Below, piece after piece: positions 37,001-46,681 of a stretch of DNA of 64,000 nucleotides. The number at the start of each line of letters is the position of its first letter. The first letter of the stretch is position 1. Source of the stretch: Watersipora subatra. Its lineage: Eukaryota; Bryozoa; Gymnolaemata; Cheilostomatida; Watersiporidae. Under the pieces are notes generated by a model. It was not told the origin of the DNA, ran no database searches, and was given only the letters and a program-made list of their open reading frames with translations. Location: positions 49,649,196 to 49,713,195 of the forward strand of contig NC_088708.1 of the NCBI RefSeq assembly GCF_963576615.1. The letters run 5' to 3'. A program made the translations under genes and the position numbers.

Positions 37001-40000
37001 TGGTTCGTTTCGGCCAGAAATGTCTTCGGCCGAACTTTTTACAGCTGAGAGCAATGTCGTTTTGCAACTCGGAACCTTTGCTCTTCATTCTTAATTACTT
37101 TATATTCAGTGGTGTGGAACACTCGGCTAATTTTCTTTAGTTGAGTTGGATTGCTCATAATTTATTAATAATTACTATTCTACCTATGCTCGTGCTATAG
37201 GCAACCTATGCTCGTGCTATAGGCAACCTATGCTCGTGCTATAGGCAACCTATGCTCGTGCTATAGGCGACCTATGCTCGTGCTATAGGCGACCTATGCT
37301 CGTGCTATAGGCAACCTATGCTCGTGCTATAGACCACCTATGCTCGTGCTATAGACCACCTATGCTCGTGCCGTGTGTCACTTATGTTCGTGCTATGCTT
37401 ATGCTGCTCACTTAAAGACCACATAAGCTAGCAGGTAGTTAAATTTGTTGTTATGATGGAAAATTAGTAGCGCTTGTCGTCTAACTGAGCGCCATGCATT
37501 GATGTAAACTCGTGCCTCTTATAGATTAGTTGAGGTATAATCTGACATTTCATTTTGTCAGCTTAATCTTCCTATTACATCTTGCGATGTTTAATTCTGC
37601 TGAGCTTTCAAAGATATGCATGTACCCTAGGACACTTTTATTTCGCTAGTATTTAGTTTCGTGAGTAGCACACAGAGTAAAATTTCGCTGCAACTTAATT
37701 TCGCGGCTCTGATGAGTGCGAAAATATAGTGATGTAAAAATAAATGCAGTGGAAATCACAGATTACATTCCTCAGGTCCAGCTTGCTAATAAGAAAAAAA
37801 ATTTCAATTTTGACTAGTTCGTATTTGTAAACCACAGGTTGAAATGCGTGGGTGAGATCGATAATGCAATTTGAACACTTGCTGCCAAGTGTTTCTTGGA
37901 CTATCAATGACGTCTAGGTCAGAGCCGTATAGTTTCACAGAGTCCCGCGACCAACAGAAGCGTATACGGGAGCTCGCTTGATTCCAAACAAACAGGCCAC
38001 GCCTACTATTTTCATATAACTTATAATGGAGAGGTCGCAACATTAATCAACAAAAACTACTCCCATTAGCGGTCACTTTAAAATTGATTGTTGTATCATA
38101 CACCGTTTGAAAAAAGACAAAATTTCATACAAAAAGCCACTAAAAACTTTTTTTTTAAAGTTAAGTAAATGCAAAAAAGAGCGGTATTGAGAGCAAGGTA
38201 TGAATATTCCATTAGAGATCAGTATGTCGATCGGATTTGTTTGGAAACATGGGTTTTGTTTCCGTGTTTGGTCGTGAGACTTTGTAGAGCTATACGACTT
38301 TGACAGTACAGAACTGTATAACTTTACAGTTTCGCCACTAACGGAAGCGTATATTGGAGCTTGCACGGCTCCAAACGAACAAGCTATTGTTCAAACTATT
38401 GTTTTATTTAAGTTATAATGGAGAGGCCGCAACACTAAACAACAAAAATTACTCCCATTAGCAGTCGCTTTGAAATTGATTGTTGTATTATACACCATTT
38501 TAAAAAAAAAATTCCCTACAAGAAACTACAAGTGATTTTTTTGTAATAAAGTAAAGTAAATGCAAAAAAGTGAGATGTTGAGAGCGAGGTAAGAATATTC
38601 CATTAGAGATCAGTATGTCAATCGGGTTAGTTTGGAAAAAAGCGTTTTGGTTTCCAGTTTTTGTCACGGGACTCTCTGAAACTATACGACACTGGTCTAG
38701 GTTTCACATGTCTTTCACACTCAAGTCCCAAAAAGAAGAAAATAGGTAACAACCAACTTCACAATCAAAACTGTATAACGTGGGTGGACCTGGTGAGGGT
38801 TGATATTGTTTTTAGTTGGTAATAAAATTCGTCACTACAATAATTATTATTCAATTTTATGACTTCACCTACCAGACTTTAATCTTCATCAGTTACAAAT
38901 TCAGTGACTAAGCTGATATCATCATCTTAATTTGCTTTGCCATGCTGCTCAGTCGGTGTATTAGCTATAATGAGTTTACCAGAATTTTCCCATTGATTCC
39001 AACCACACACGACAATTACCTGCATTTCTATTATGACGGTTTTATTGTGGATATCAATGAATAAAGTCATTTAACTTCGCGTTTTCACTCGCTCGTTATG
39101 ATAGTTTAGTTTCGCTTATGAAATTTTCGCGAGATGATGCCTCTGCGAAAGTTAGATGACGCGAATACATAAGTGTTCTAGGGTAGGTAGAGTGTATTAA
39201 CAAGGTATAAAGACTCAAGTTCACAATTATATTAATAGTAGATATTATATAGTATTAACAATTTTAATTAATTTTTGAGTGTTTCCTGCTGTAGTACTCA
39301 TTTTCTTCATGGCAGTTTGCTAGCTTCTCCAGCGCTACTCGGCAAATACAAATACATGTTTAGCAAATTGATATCGCAGCTCAGTAAGCTTAAGTCGCTA
39401 ACACTTGTTACTTACTGTCTAACATGCTCAAAATTGGTTGTTGTCTTCTCTATGTTATAGCTAGAGTGAGGAAAAGTACGAACCCCTTTGTGAAGTTAAA
39501 TTGGATTTTATCACTTGCTGGTCTGAAGCAATAGTCTATAAATAATTAAGCTGATTTTGTGTGGTGGGCTGATTTTTCATGAGGATATGTCTCAAAGCTT
39601 CCCTTTGTTTCTATGCTTGGTTATCAACTTTTAATTAACCTTGTATGATTCAACTGAACAGACGAAATTTCATCAATAAGTGATGGTAGCATCTATACAA
39701 AGATGGTGTTAGGTTTTTATTAGCATCCCATACTGTCAAGGGAAAAGGCTAATAAGCTATTCAAAGGATCGATTATCTGTCTCCTCAAATAAAACCAACA
39801 TTATTTGTGTATCTTTGTACGCTTAAAGATGAACGTACACTAAATATTAGTAGATTTCATCAGGAATATATCCGCCTTTTTCTATTATTTGCGATTGGTT
39901 TTGATATTTGAGGTTATCTGACTGCCCGGATGTTTCAAGATTAAAATCAACAAAACTTGATCACGGTTAAAATGCTCAGAAGAAAGTTGGCGAAATAAAT

Positions 40001-43000
40001 CACTAGTTGCTATCGGTCTCTTTGCGACTACATATAGACATCATAATTGCACTTTCCCTTGAACAAAGTGTTTTACGGGCTATTCAAGTCCAGTTGATTT
40101 TAAACTTGAAACATCCAGTCAGATAATCCGAAACATTAAAAAAATTGCAAATGGAAAAAAACGATACTTCCTGATGAAATCGACTAAAATATTTTGTAAG
40201 GTCATCTTTAAAGGAGGTGAACTAGGAGAAAACTATGAGCATTTTATGAAAAAATGATTACGAGGCAGACACTAGACCTAGCTTTAATCGAGAATTGTCT
40301 GCTCTTGAAGCACTCTGTATGTATGTATACGAGGGGTGATCATAAAATTCCCGGAATCGTTTTCGTAGTTAAATATAAGACCATGTGCAGTTGTTTTGAT
40401 TGTTCCATGTTGCTAAGCAGCACGGATTTTCCCCATAGCCAAAGTTTTACATCTGTAAAAGCACGCGCAGTCAAGTTATAGTAGGCAATGTCAAAGTCAT
40501 TTTTCATCGTTCGTCGGATTTTTCCAAAATGAATTATGTAGAAGAGCAACGCGTTTGTGTAAAGTTTTTTTGTAAAACTTGGAAAGTCCGGTGCTGAGAC
40601 ACTCCAAATGTTACGGACAGCTTATGAAGACTGCCCTTAAGAAAACAGCCTGTTACGAATGGCACAAAATATTTAGAGAGGGAAGAACAAGTATTAAAGA
40701 TGATGACCGCATGGGAAGACCTGCAACTTCAAGGACCACAACTGCCACAGACCTTGTGTTGTAGCAGGTGATGAGAGATAGGCGATTGACTATACTTGAA
40801 ATATCAGCAGAAAGTGGGCTTACTTATGGTACATGTCATCTTATTCTCACTGAAGATTTGGGCATGAGAAGGATCTCTGCAAAGATGGTACCCAAACTGC
40901 TCACTGACGACCAAAAAAAAAAGAGTTGGCTGTTGTATTGAACTAAAAGATGCTTTAGCACAAGATCCTGACTTTCTTTCAAAAGTTGTGACTGTGGATG
41001 AAAGTTGGGTCTATGGTTATGACCCAGAGATCAAATCACAAAGTTCTCAATGGAAATCCGCTGGCTCTCCTAGGCCTAAAAAGGCTAGCATGTCTCGCTC
41101 AAATGTAAAAACGCTGCTGATAACGTTTTTCGACATCAGAGGTGTGGTACACTCTGAATTTCTGCCACATGGGCAAACTGTGAATCAGCATGTGTACAAA
41201 GACATTCTAATAAGACTTAGAGACAGTATCAGAAGGAAACGTCGAGATTTGTGGCTCTCAGGTGACTGGTACCTACACCATGACAATGCTCCGGCTCACA
41301 CCTCATTGATGGTACGTCAGTATTTGGCAAAAAATTGGCGACTGTGGTTAACCATCCCCCTTATTCACCTGATTTAGCACCATGTGACTTCTACCTGTTC
41401 CCCAAAATCAAATTGACAATGAAAGGTGAAAGATTTGACGACATACCAACTATTCAAGAAAATGTGATAAGGCAACTCCGAAGCCTCACGGAAAGTGATT
41501 TCCAGCATTGTATGGATCAGTGGAAACACAGATAGGACAAGTGCATAGCAAGCTCAGGTGATTACTTTGAAGGGGACAGTTTAAATTAGGTAATTACGAT
41601 TAATGGTTTTCGTGTATTAAGACAATTCCTGGAACTTTACGATCGCCCCTCGTATATACATATATCTCTCTACATGTACAGTGAAAAATTAAATCAAAGT
41701 CAAGTGAGAAGCTCATCAGATTATCTTCTAACAATGCCTGCTGTGATTTTTGTCTTGTGCTATTAAGTTTTTAAGGTTACTCTGAGGCAACTTACTGCGT
41801 GTCTGTTTACAAATCATTTGATGAGTAGGAGCATGTTATGCAAGGCCATACATAATAATATCAAAGTTTTATAGCTGTTTATAAAAGTAGTTACTCACCA
41901 GAGACAAGTTCCTAGTTGATAGCATCTGACTGTGACTGCTTCTAGATTGCCTGTGCATACCACTCTGGGGTACAAGCAACATTGGCTGTTGACTTGGGAA
42001 GTGCAACTGCAATTATTAAGGTCTACATTTAGCTAATTATTCTCTATGTGCATGCAATGATGAGTGGTTAGCGCAGCTATTACTCTATTGATCGTAGAAA
42101 CATTCGCATGCCAAGACATGTACATTTTTAGCTTTTACAGAATGTCCGTTTTACTGCAAGTGGTTGATTAGCATAGACTACAATCATTAAATACTGTCGA
42201 AGATTTTAATGACTTTTTCAGAGGCATATGTATTCTTCTTAGAATACATATGCCTCTGAAATACAGCTTCTTGGTGTAATACCTATTACCAACAAGGCAT
42301 GCACCATCAATCATGGCAAAACTACCATAAGCTTGCAATTATTTGTGATACTCAATGGAATATCCCATGTACATGTACACGATGCACACAGAATCCAAAA
42401 AAGCACTTATTTGCAGTGTATATTTGCTCATATGTTTATGCTTGTGCCCGCTTTCAATTCAAAGAGTTTTTTATAATGCAATTACTTTTGTACTTACCTT
42501 TCCGTAATGTTCCAGCGATGAATACGTTCAGAAAAAGAACAAAAAGCGAAAACAAAAGAATTCCAAGAAGAATGGATGCTCGAGCTCCGATACACTGAGT
42601 GACCCGGGGATTGGCCGCCATGTTTCTCAGGCTTCTCGAGGAGATGAACAAGGATTTCGTCTGGCAAAAGTAGTTGGTCAGAGTGCCATAAGGTTAGTGA
42701 GAAAGCACCCAACACTCCGCTGAGATAACGTTTAGTGTGTTCTATTGAACTCATCACGAGCTGGACAACACCCAAGCTTTGATATTATCTCATATGAAGT
42801 AAAGACTGTTTGTTACTCTGCAATGTTTACTGTTGGCACACGTGACACTTTATAAATGCACACTTGGTCAGCAGCTGATATGCGTCATAAGCTAATGTAG
42901 ATGTCCTTTGAATAGTCTGTTTTTTAATTTGTTATCTTCATTTCTTGGCAACTGAATATTGACTTTAAAAAACAAAAATCGTCGGGAATAGAATTAACAT

Positions 43001-45368
43001 TTAATTAGATTGGTTATGCTGTAACTATCTAGGATACAAATCATGCTGTTCCGCAACCTTGCAGATCTTTTTAAAGGCGTTGCTTGTTGATTATTCATAC
43101 GATTTTGGCAGCTGATATATGGAAACAATCTTGCCAAGATCTTCCGCTTCAACATTATTAGTTGTTTATTCCTGCAGAAATTGGATCCGATCACCGGGTC
43201 GATCAGCGTATGGTTTGCCTACCCTCACAGATGTTGAACGAGCAGCGAAGACTTCTCATCCGCCTTCAACAAATACAGGTACTTTGCTGAAAGTTCTTGT
43301 TGATTTTTTAGTGCCTGGCAAACCCTTCTATGCTAGGCAAAAAGAGCAATGTGACTTTCTGCTTTTGCTTAGCTTTTTGCATGCGTTTCGTCTATATTCA
43401 AAGAGGTCGACCAGAATACGTGTGCCAGCAATGGAACGGTACAGGAATCATCCATTCCATCTCAAACATTACACGGTACAGGAGACGGGACACAAGTCAA
43501 TGCATCTGGATGGGAGAAGACTGCTCCACACTCACAATTAGCTCCTCCTACAGGCTCATCTCAGTGAGTGCTACTGCTATTAACCGAGGCACCAGCTACT
43601 GGCGCCATAAAATTGCTGTCACATAGAGTGATGAATGGGGAAGCTGATGTTGCTTGTAGCTAGTTAGCGCTGACTGTAAAATATTACTACTTGCATGTAG
43701 CTACTGTTAGGTTTGAGTCATATCTTGGTGAGTCGTTACCTATTTATCCGCCTGACTCTGTCTTGACTGGAAATTCTCTCTTGTCAGTGCGAATCGTTGA
43801 AGCAATGCAAGTCAAAACGAGCTTCTTCCATTGGTATAGTTTTTTGCGGGAGCATGCTAATATATTATCTTATAGTTGTATTAATATGAGCTCTATGAGT
43901 TGTAACCTCTCTTGCATTTGTGAAATTATTTTTAATTCAGCTATAGATTTTGGTAAAATTCACTTTTGTTAAATTATGAGTTTGCAAATACTCATTAATT
44001 GTCTCATAACTTGACAAATATCTACCCGTATGTCTCAATATCTACCCGTATGTCTCAATATCTACTCGTATGTCTCAATATCTACTCGTATGTCTCAATA
44101 TCTACCCGTATGTCTCAATATCTACCCGTATGTCTCAATATCTACCCGTATGTCTCAATATCTACCCGTATGTCTCAATATCTACCCGTATGTCTCAATA
44201 TCTACCCGTATGTCTCAATATCTACCCGTATGTCTCAATATCTACCCGTATGTCTCAATATCTACCCGTATGTCTCAATATCTACCCGTATGTCTCAATA
44301 TCTACCCGTATGTCTCAATTAATCTTTAGGTAACTCAAATTTGTTAATGCGTAAACCCTCTGATCGATTGCGAAGCCTTTTTATTAGCTCTATCTCTACA
44401 TGTCGTCTATTATTTGAATGATCATTATGCATTGAGATGAGCATGCGTACAATTACTTGACGAAACCGAATTTTTCTGTAGATTCTTGCAAGCTTTTGAA
44501 TTACTGCCATTTCATAGCATGGCCGACGCGCATTTTATTTTTGTTATCCATTCTGACATTCTATATATGACACACTTGTGAAGTCTTGGTTATTCGTGTG
44601 GCTGTGTCAGTGCTTAGTTAAGTTCTACACTACATTCTGACATTCTATATATGACACACTGGTGAAGTCTTGGTTATTCGTGTGGCTGTGTCAGTGCTTA
44701 GTTAAGTTCTACACTACATTCTGACATTCTATATATGACACACTTGTGAAGTCTTGGTTATTCGTGTGGCTGTGTCAGTGCTTAGTTAAGTTCTACACTA
44801 AGTGTGTATACAGATTGATGATATAGTATTTGATTGTTTAAGATGGTTTATGGTTCCAGAACAGATTTTGGAGTTTTATCTTAGACATGTATCTACATGT
44901 AGGTCACCATTTTTAAACTGCTTTTGCTGCCACACGTATAAACAATATGCTTGCTTTCATTACAGTCGTCATTATATTTCCAATCTGTGTTCTATAGCAA
45001 GCGTTTCTCACTTTCATCCCAGGCCTATTGAGGACCAGAACCGAAGAAACAGATCATCAGGTGGGTGTTTTGTGTGTAAAGAAACTGGACACTTTGCTCG
45101 TAACTGTCCATTAAAGGATCGCTACTATGGCCAACCGTGTTTGTTGTGCTCTCAACCTCATGTGACGGAGGAGTGTGAGTCGGCCAAAAAGATGTATGAT
45201 TCAGGCGGTTGTCCGTACTGTCTCACAACTACTCATAAGATGTCAGCGTGTAACACGAAGAAGCAGTACATCAACTTTAGATGGCTAGGTGGCTCGCACA
45301 AGGTTCGTTCTATGTACACTACATTAGATACCTCGGTACGGTCTCTTCTAATACAAATGTTTTGCTAA
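10597..45368 (+). CDS. B-box / extended Tudor / zinc-knuckle protein (RNF17/Qin-like)
   Basis: Twenty exons join with matching phase: 10597-10669, 12911-13005, 13823-13869, 14840-14905, 18705-18876, 19367-19447, 20062-20203, 21183-21339, 22985-23129, 23357-23470, 23683-23814, 26720-26813, 30524-30835, 31912-32013, 33695-34185, 34756-34895, 42516-42692, 43178-43278, 43404-43563, 45023-45368. The sum is 3147 nt, giving 1048 aa and a stop at 45366-45368. Domains: B-box (6-49), helical region (about 57-178), one extended Tudor (about 230-440), Ser/Thr/Glu-rich linker, basic patch (794-806) and three zinc knuckles (949-1010). B-box, coiled coil and Tudor together recall RNF17/TDRD4 and fly Qin, which bind methylated Piwi-family proteins in germ granules. 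A role in piRNA silencing is inferred. No RING is seen and the single Tudor has an altered cage motif. The last donor-like site (45303) is weak, so I let exon 20 run to the stop. The start is the first ATG after an in-frame stop. Confidence 0.75.
15507..15645 (+). mobile_element. Fragment of TTAA inverted-repeat element
   Basis: Begins AGGTTGACTGCAACAAAATT directly after TTAA (15503-15506) and follows the terminal repeat of the full copies at 35326-36188 and 54797-55674, including TTACAAGCTCTTAAAAGCTC. The other end is absent. It lies in intron 4 (14906-18704), whose remaining sequence shows nothing I can name. Confidence 0.65.
19257..19288. repeat. Perfect 14-bp hairpin in intron 6
   Basis: TGAACAGCCCTTTT, a CAAA loop, then AAAAGGGCTGTTCA, with no mismatch. 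It lies in the intron between exons 5 and 6, about 80 bases before exon 6. Function unknown. Confidence 0.6.
20395..20817. mobile_element. Short inverted-repeat element (CCCTAGGACACTTAT family)
   Basis: The right end reads ATATAAGTGTCCTAGGG and the left end carries GATGTATTCGCCTCATCTAAC. Both match, in opposite orientation, the ends of the larger copy at 37625-39183. About 420 bp, non-coding, with TTTCGC and GCGAAA motifs throughout. The left terminus is degraded. Lies between exons 7 and 8. Confidence 0.55.
21640..22650. repeat. 33-bp minisatellite in intron 8
   Basis: The unit is close to TTATGTTGGATTTAGGTGTAATGTGTCTATAGG. About 17 regular units fill 22080-22646, with older, irregular units back to about 21640. 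Because 33 is a multiple of three, long open frames appear on both strands by chance. It is intronic and I do not read it as protein. Confidence 0.9.
22778..22828 (+). pseudogene. Duplicated fragment of Tudor exon 10
   Basis: 51 bases match 23358-23408 with three mismatches, starting just inside exon 10 and covering CATGGCCTCGGTAATA and GGACACTGGATACCAG. The copy lies 580 bases upstream, before exon 9. An AG precedes it, but no donor follows and the match ends abruptly, so it is probably a dead duplicate. Confidence 0.7.
24052..25048. mobile_element. 1-kb inverted-repeat element with a short ORF
   Basis: The left end contains GGTCACAGAAACCATGGTTA and the right end, reverse-complemented, contains GATCACAGAAACCATGGTCA followed by AGTCG. 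ATTT lies outside both ends, a possible 4-bp duplication. Inside, ATG at 24285 opens MASEKRNHFSFADLKDNSD, which runs about 37 residues to a strong GTAAGT donor-like site near 24398. It looks like a first exon kept in an internally deleted transposon. The superfamily is unknown. Sits in intron 11. Confidence 0.55.
25393..25506. mobile_element. Hairpin MITE nested in the pogo-type MITE
   Basis: Arms of about 50 bp (GGGCTAGCCGGGTCACACGC, then TTTTCGCCACGCACATACAA) fold on a short AT-rich loop with few mismatches. GATGAATAG directly repeats on both sides, separated from the arms by two or three bases, as expected for a 9-bp target duplication. Nine-base duplications are typical of Mutator-like elements, so a MULE-derived MITE is likely. 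Confidence 0.6.
25520..25555. repeat. Perfect 15-bp hairpin
   Basis: TTCCGACGTTGATTC, loop CGTGTT, then the exact reverse complement. Part of the extra segment present only in copy 1 of the pogo-type MITE. Confidence 0.6.
27060..27325. repeat. Tandem duplication of about 133 bp in intron 12
   Basis: Two near-identical copies, each with TTTTTAGAAAATCTGTACTA, a TACTACGTAGT palindrome and the TAATTAATTATTGTAATAAT stretch. Only scattered substitutions separate them. Confidence 0.8.
27963..29592. repeat. 39-bp minisatellite with palindromic core, ~42 copies
   Basis: The unit reads about TTTAAATAGGTGAGCTATAG followed by CTCATGTTATATCTTGCTG. Each unit contains GAGYTATAGYTC, a perfect 12-bp palindrome when both Y are C. 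Main variants: C/T at the two Y sites, CTCATG/CTCGTG, CTTG/CTCG, and TTTAAAT/TTCAAAT. It fills 1.6 kb of intron 12 of the Tudor gene. Confidence 0.9.
30902..31660. mobile_element. Tc1/pogo-type MITE (copy 2)
   Basis: 759 bp, TA-flanked (30900-30901 and 31661-31662), CAGTCAAACATGGATAACTC at the left and its inverse at the right. Inverted relative to copy 1 at 25068-26186 and lacking that copy's inserted segment. Lies between exons 13 and 14. Confidence 0.8.
32331..33089. mobile_element. Tigger-type MITE in intron 14
   Basis: Begins CAGTCATACCTCAACATACG and ends with GGTGTGACTG, flanked by TA at 32329-32330 and 33090-33091. The subterminal parts repeat CTCGTATCTC-like motifs in both orientations. 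No coding capacity. Such ends are characteristic of Tigger/pogo non-autonomous elements. Confidence 0.75.
34981..35322. mobile_element. PIF/Harbinger-like MITE, 342 bp
   Basis: Inverted ends AGCCTGGTTCCCATAT and, reverse-complemented, AGCCTGGTTTCCATATATG. A 3-bp TAA duplication (34978-34980 and 35323-35325) fits PIF/Harbinger or a similar family. It directly abuts the TTAA element that follows. Confidence 0.6.
35326..36188 (+). mobile_element. TTAA-flanked inverted-repeat element (copy 1)
   Basis: 863 bp between TTAA at 35322-35325 and 36189-36192. The terminal arms are about 140 bp: AGATTGGCCTGCAACAAAAT at the left, AGGTTGACTCGCAACAAAAT at the right when reverse-complemented, both leading into CTTAAAAGCTCAAAAA. 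The middle has no significant reading frame. TTAA target sites are the mark of piggyBac-type elements, so a piggyBac-related MITE is plausible. Confidence 0.7.
37183..37385. repeat. 22-bp minisatellite in intron 16
   Basis: About nine units of CTATGCTCGTGCTATAGGCAAC, with AGACCAC variants at the distal end. Confidence 0.9.
37925..38298. mobile_element. Nested MITE, first of a tandem pair
   Basis: Begins CGTATAGTTTCACAGAGTCC and ends, inverted, with the matching GTCGTGAGACTTTGTAGAGC TATACG sequence. Nearly repeated by the next unit at an offset of about 386-390 bp. Confidence 0.5.
38313..38691. mobile_element. Nested MITE, second of a tandem pair
   Basis: Shares with the first unit AATGGAGAGG, ACTCCCATTAGC and AATATTCCATTAGAGATCAG, and ends GACTCTCTGAAACTATACGA, again the inverse of its start. 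Confidence 0.5.
39826..40216. repeat. Fold-back element with ~115-bp arms
   Basis: The left arm (TTTCATCAGGAATATATCCG, then TTATCTGACTGCCCGGATGT) is the inverse of the right arm ending TTCCTGATGAAATCGACTAA. About 110 bases lie between. No target duplication identified. Probably a MITE. Confidence 0.6.
40330..41652 (+). mobile_element. mariner transposon, inactivated
   Basis: 1323 bp, flanked by TA (40328-40329 and 41653-41654). Inverted ends are CGAGGGGTGATCATAAAATT and, reverse-complemented, CGAGGGGCGATCGTAAAGTT. Encodes a mariner-type transposase on the plus strand. Lies in intron 16 of the Tudor gene, in the same orientation. Confidence 0.9.
40529..41535 (+). pseudogene. mariner D34D transposase, frame-shifted
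   Basis: ATG at 40529 opens MNYVEEQRVCVKFF, and the frame breaks at once. Recognisable parts follow: KTACYEWHKIFREGR (helix-turn-helix region), TVDESWVYGYDP (first Asp), HHDNAPAHTSL (second Asp) and YSPDLAPCDFYLFPK (third Asp). Bridging the break near 41335, 34 residues separate the second and third Asp, the mariner spacing. A TAG at 40762-40764, a shift at the A-run near 40915 and another near 41335 destroy the gene. Confidence 0.85.
42216..42261. repeat. Perfect 21-bp hairpin before exon 17
   Basis: TTTCAGAGGCATATGTATTCT, loop TCTT, then its exact reverse complement. Located 255 bases upstream of exon 17. Flanks show no clear target duplication. It could be a tiny palindromic insertion or a transcribed stem. 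Confidence 0.7.
42516..43563 (+). other. Basic patch and linker, exons 17-19 of the Tudor gene
   Basis: Exon 17 opens SDEYVQKKNKKRKQKNSKKN, a strongly basic run (794-806) that could act as a nuclear localisation or RNA-binding patch. Exons 18 and 19 continue the linker (RNWIRSPGRSAYGLPTLTDV and a Gly/Ser/Gln-rich stretch). All three junctions keep phase. The donor after exon 19 is GTGAGT. Confidence 0.6.
44021..44318. repeat. 20-bp minisatellite, ~15 copies, intron 19
   Basis: The unit is TATCTACCCGTATGTCTCAA, almost invariant except TACTCG in two early units. A 20-bp unit puts all three frames in rotation, and none contains a stop, so overlapping open frames arise without being genes. Confidence 0.95.
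44548..44799. repeat. 84-bp tandem triplication, intron 19
   Basis: Three nearly identical 84-bp units starting CATTCTGACATTCTATATAT at 44549, 44633 and 44717. Differences are single bases (CACTTG/CACTGG). Confidence 0.95.
45023..45368 (+). other. Three zinc knuckles, exon 20 of the Tudor gene
   Basis: Residues 949-1010 contain CFVCKETGHFARNC (canonical C-x2-C-x4-H-x4-C), CLLCSQPHVTEEC (one residue shorter) and CPYCLTTTHKMSAC (canonical). Zinc knuckles of this kind usually bind single-stranded RNA or DNA. A retroviral Gag origin is possible in principle, but phase continuity with exon 19 and the three-knuckle layout favour a host domain. The acceptor is at 45021-45022. Open sequence before it (from 44802) is not coding. 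Confidence 0.7.
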
Positions 45369-45920
45369 AACCTAACAAGAATCTTATGTCTATGTACCAT
45401 AGATCGGTCAACATATACAAGGGGTGTTTTAGCTGTAGCCTACGGTGTATAATTCTCCATATCTATCCGGTTTGGTTTACATTAAACTTCTCTATATATT
45501 GCTGTTGGTCCAGTCAGATTGAAAAGCTAGATGCATCTCTCTCAATGTCAATAGCTTGTGGCACTGAAAGGCTGCCATTTGAACTCAGCATGTGATTTGC
45601 ATAACATTTGAAGGTAGACAATTCGACGGACTGGACAGCAACCAGTTCTCTGTGGAGATTGCTACATGTACATGTATATACTGAAGTAAAAATAGAGTAC
45701 ATATTATCGAGAATACTCGCATAACATGTGTTACCTTGTATCTATGGTTGTATGGAATGTTTTCAAATGTAAGTACTGATGGCACCGGTGTTTACAGTCG
45801 AGTTCTTGGCTGTACAGGCAGGTCTCGCGAGGCAGGTTTTATGAGGCAACGCTTTTGAATTGCTCCTATCACAGTTTCTAATTCAGTTAATATCGAGCGT
45901 ATATGTGGTGTTGTTGTCAT

Positions 45921-45926
45921 AATAAA
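45921..45926 (+). terminator. Candidate poly(A) signal of the Tudor gene
   Basis: AATAAA about 550 bases after the proposed stop codon. It is the first canonical signal downstream. Confidence 0.4.
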
Positions 45927-45929
45927 TTG

Positions 45930-46681
45930 TATTCCTGCTGTTGCGAAAGATTCGGTAAAAAGGTTTTATCAGACATAACTTGTCTATGTTCATTGGCCAA
46001 TAAGAAACCGATGCCGGTCTCATCAGAAAATCGTCATTTTACATAAAACATATCAGAAACACTAACAGGATCTTTCACTCATTCAGCAATGCCTTCAGCA
46101 TCCGCAAAGCCATTCAGCATAGCTTCTCATTTACGCTCCTGTGTAGTCAAGGTCCTTGAGGCGATCTGGTGCTGTGACCAAAATATGTCTTTTAATTACC
46201 TAATGAATCACAAACCACAGTGTGCATCTTATTTTTAATCTTTACTTGTCTTGATTGGCTTGTCTTGACTGGATGTAATAACATTTTGTGTATCAAATAA
46301 TAATGGCTCAATTTTGGTGGTCATTCACAATTTACAATGCATGAGAATCAACATTTATCAATATCAAAGATATAATTTTGCATTGTGAGTGTCTTCATGA
46401 CTTGTTCCATTGCAGTCGGGCAGACGTGGCGGATACTAACAAGGTCACCCTTATTGATCTGATCTCACGGATTTTGTGCTACTACACAACTCCCCCAGTT
46501 ATTATCATGTTTGTGGCAACATGTCACAAATCAGTAATCCGAGCCATAATATGATCAGTTTAAGTATTAATTATTGCTGCCAAAGAATAATGAACTGCCT
46601 AATTTCTTTTCTCTAGTCGTCTATAGTTCTTTGTTCCGATCACTCAGTGTGCAATAACGTTTATATAATTAGTTACAAAAT
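45930..46681. other. Intergenic stretch between convergent genes
   Basis: Between the Tudor gene's 3' end and the DUSP19-like stop codon. No reading frame, RNA gene or repeat recognised. Confidence 0.5.

Larger units (their letters stand above)
37625..39183. mobile_element. Composite inverted-repeat element (CCCTAGGACACTT family)
   Basis: Ends CCCTAGGACACTTTTATTTC and, reverse-complemented, CCCTAGAACACTTATGTATT. Outer parts match the small copy at 20395-20817. The middle is occupied by two tandem MITEs (37925-38691). No coding. Confidence 0.55.

Noticed and set aside
36278..37050. Possible MITE around GGCGTGGTCACACTAGCACC and the GTTCGG-rich palindromes
   Set aside because: I could not find a matching inverted end or a target duplication.
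43999..44333. Three overlapping frames of about 90-107 codons
   Set aside because: All come from a 20-bp tandem repeat without stops.
44802..45022. In-frame extension ahead of the zinc-knuckle exon
   Set aside because: Not coding in style. A polypyrimidine-like stretch and AG at 45021-45022 mark the acceptor and match the phase of exon 19.
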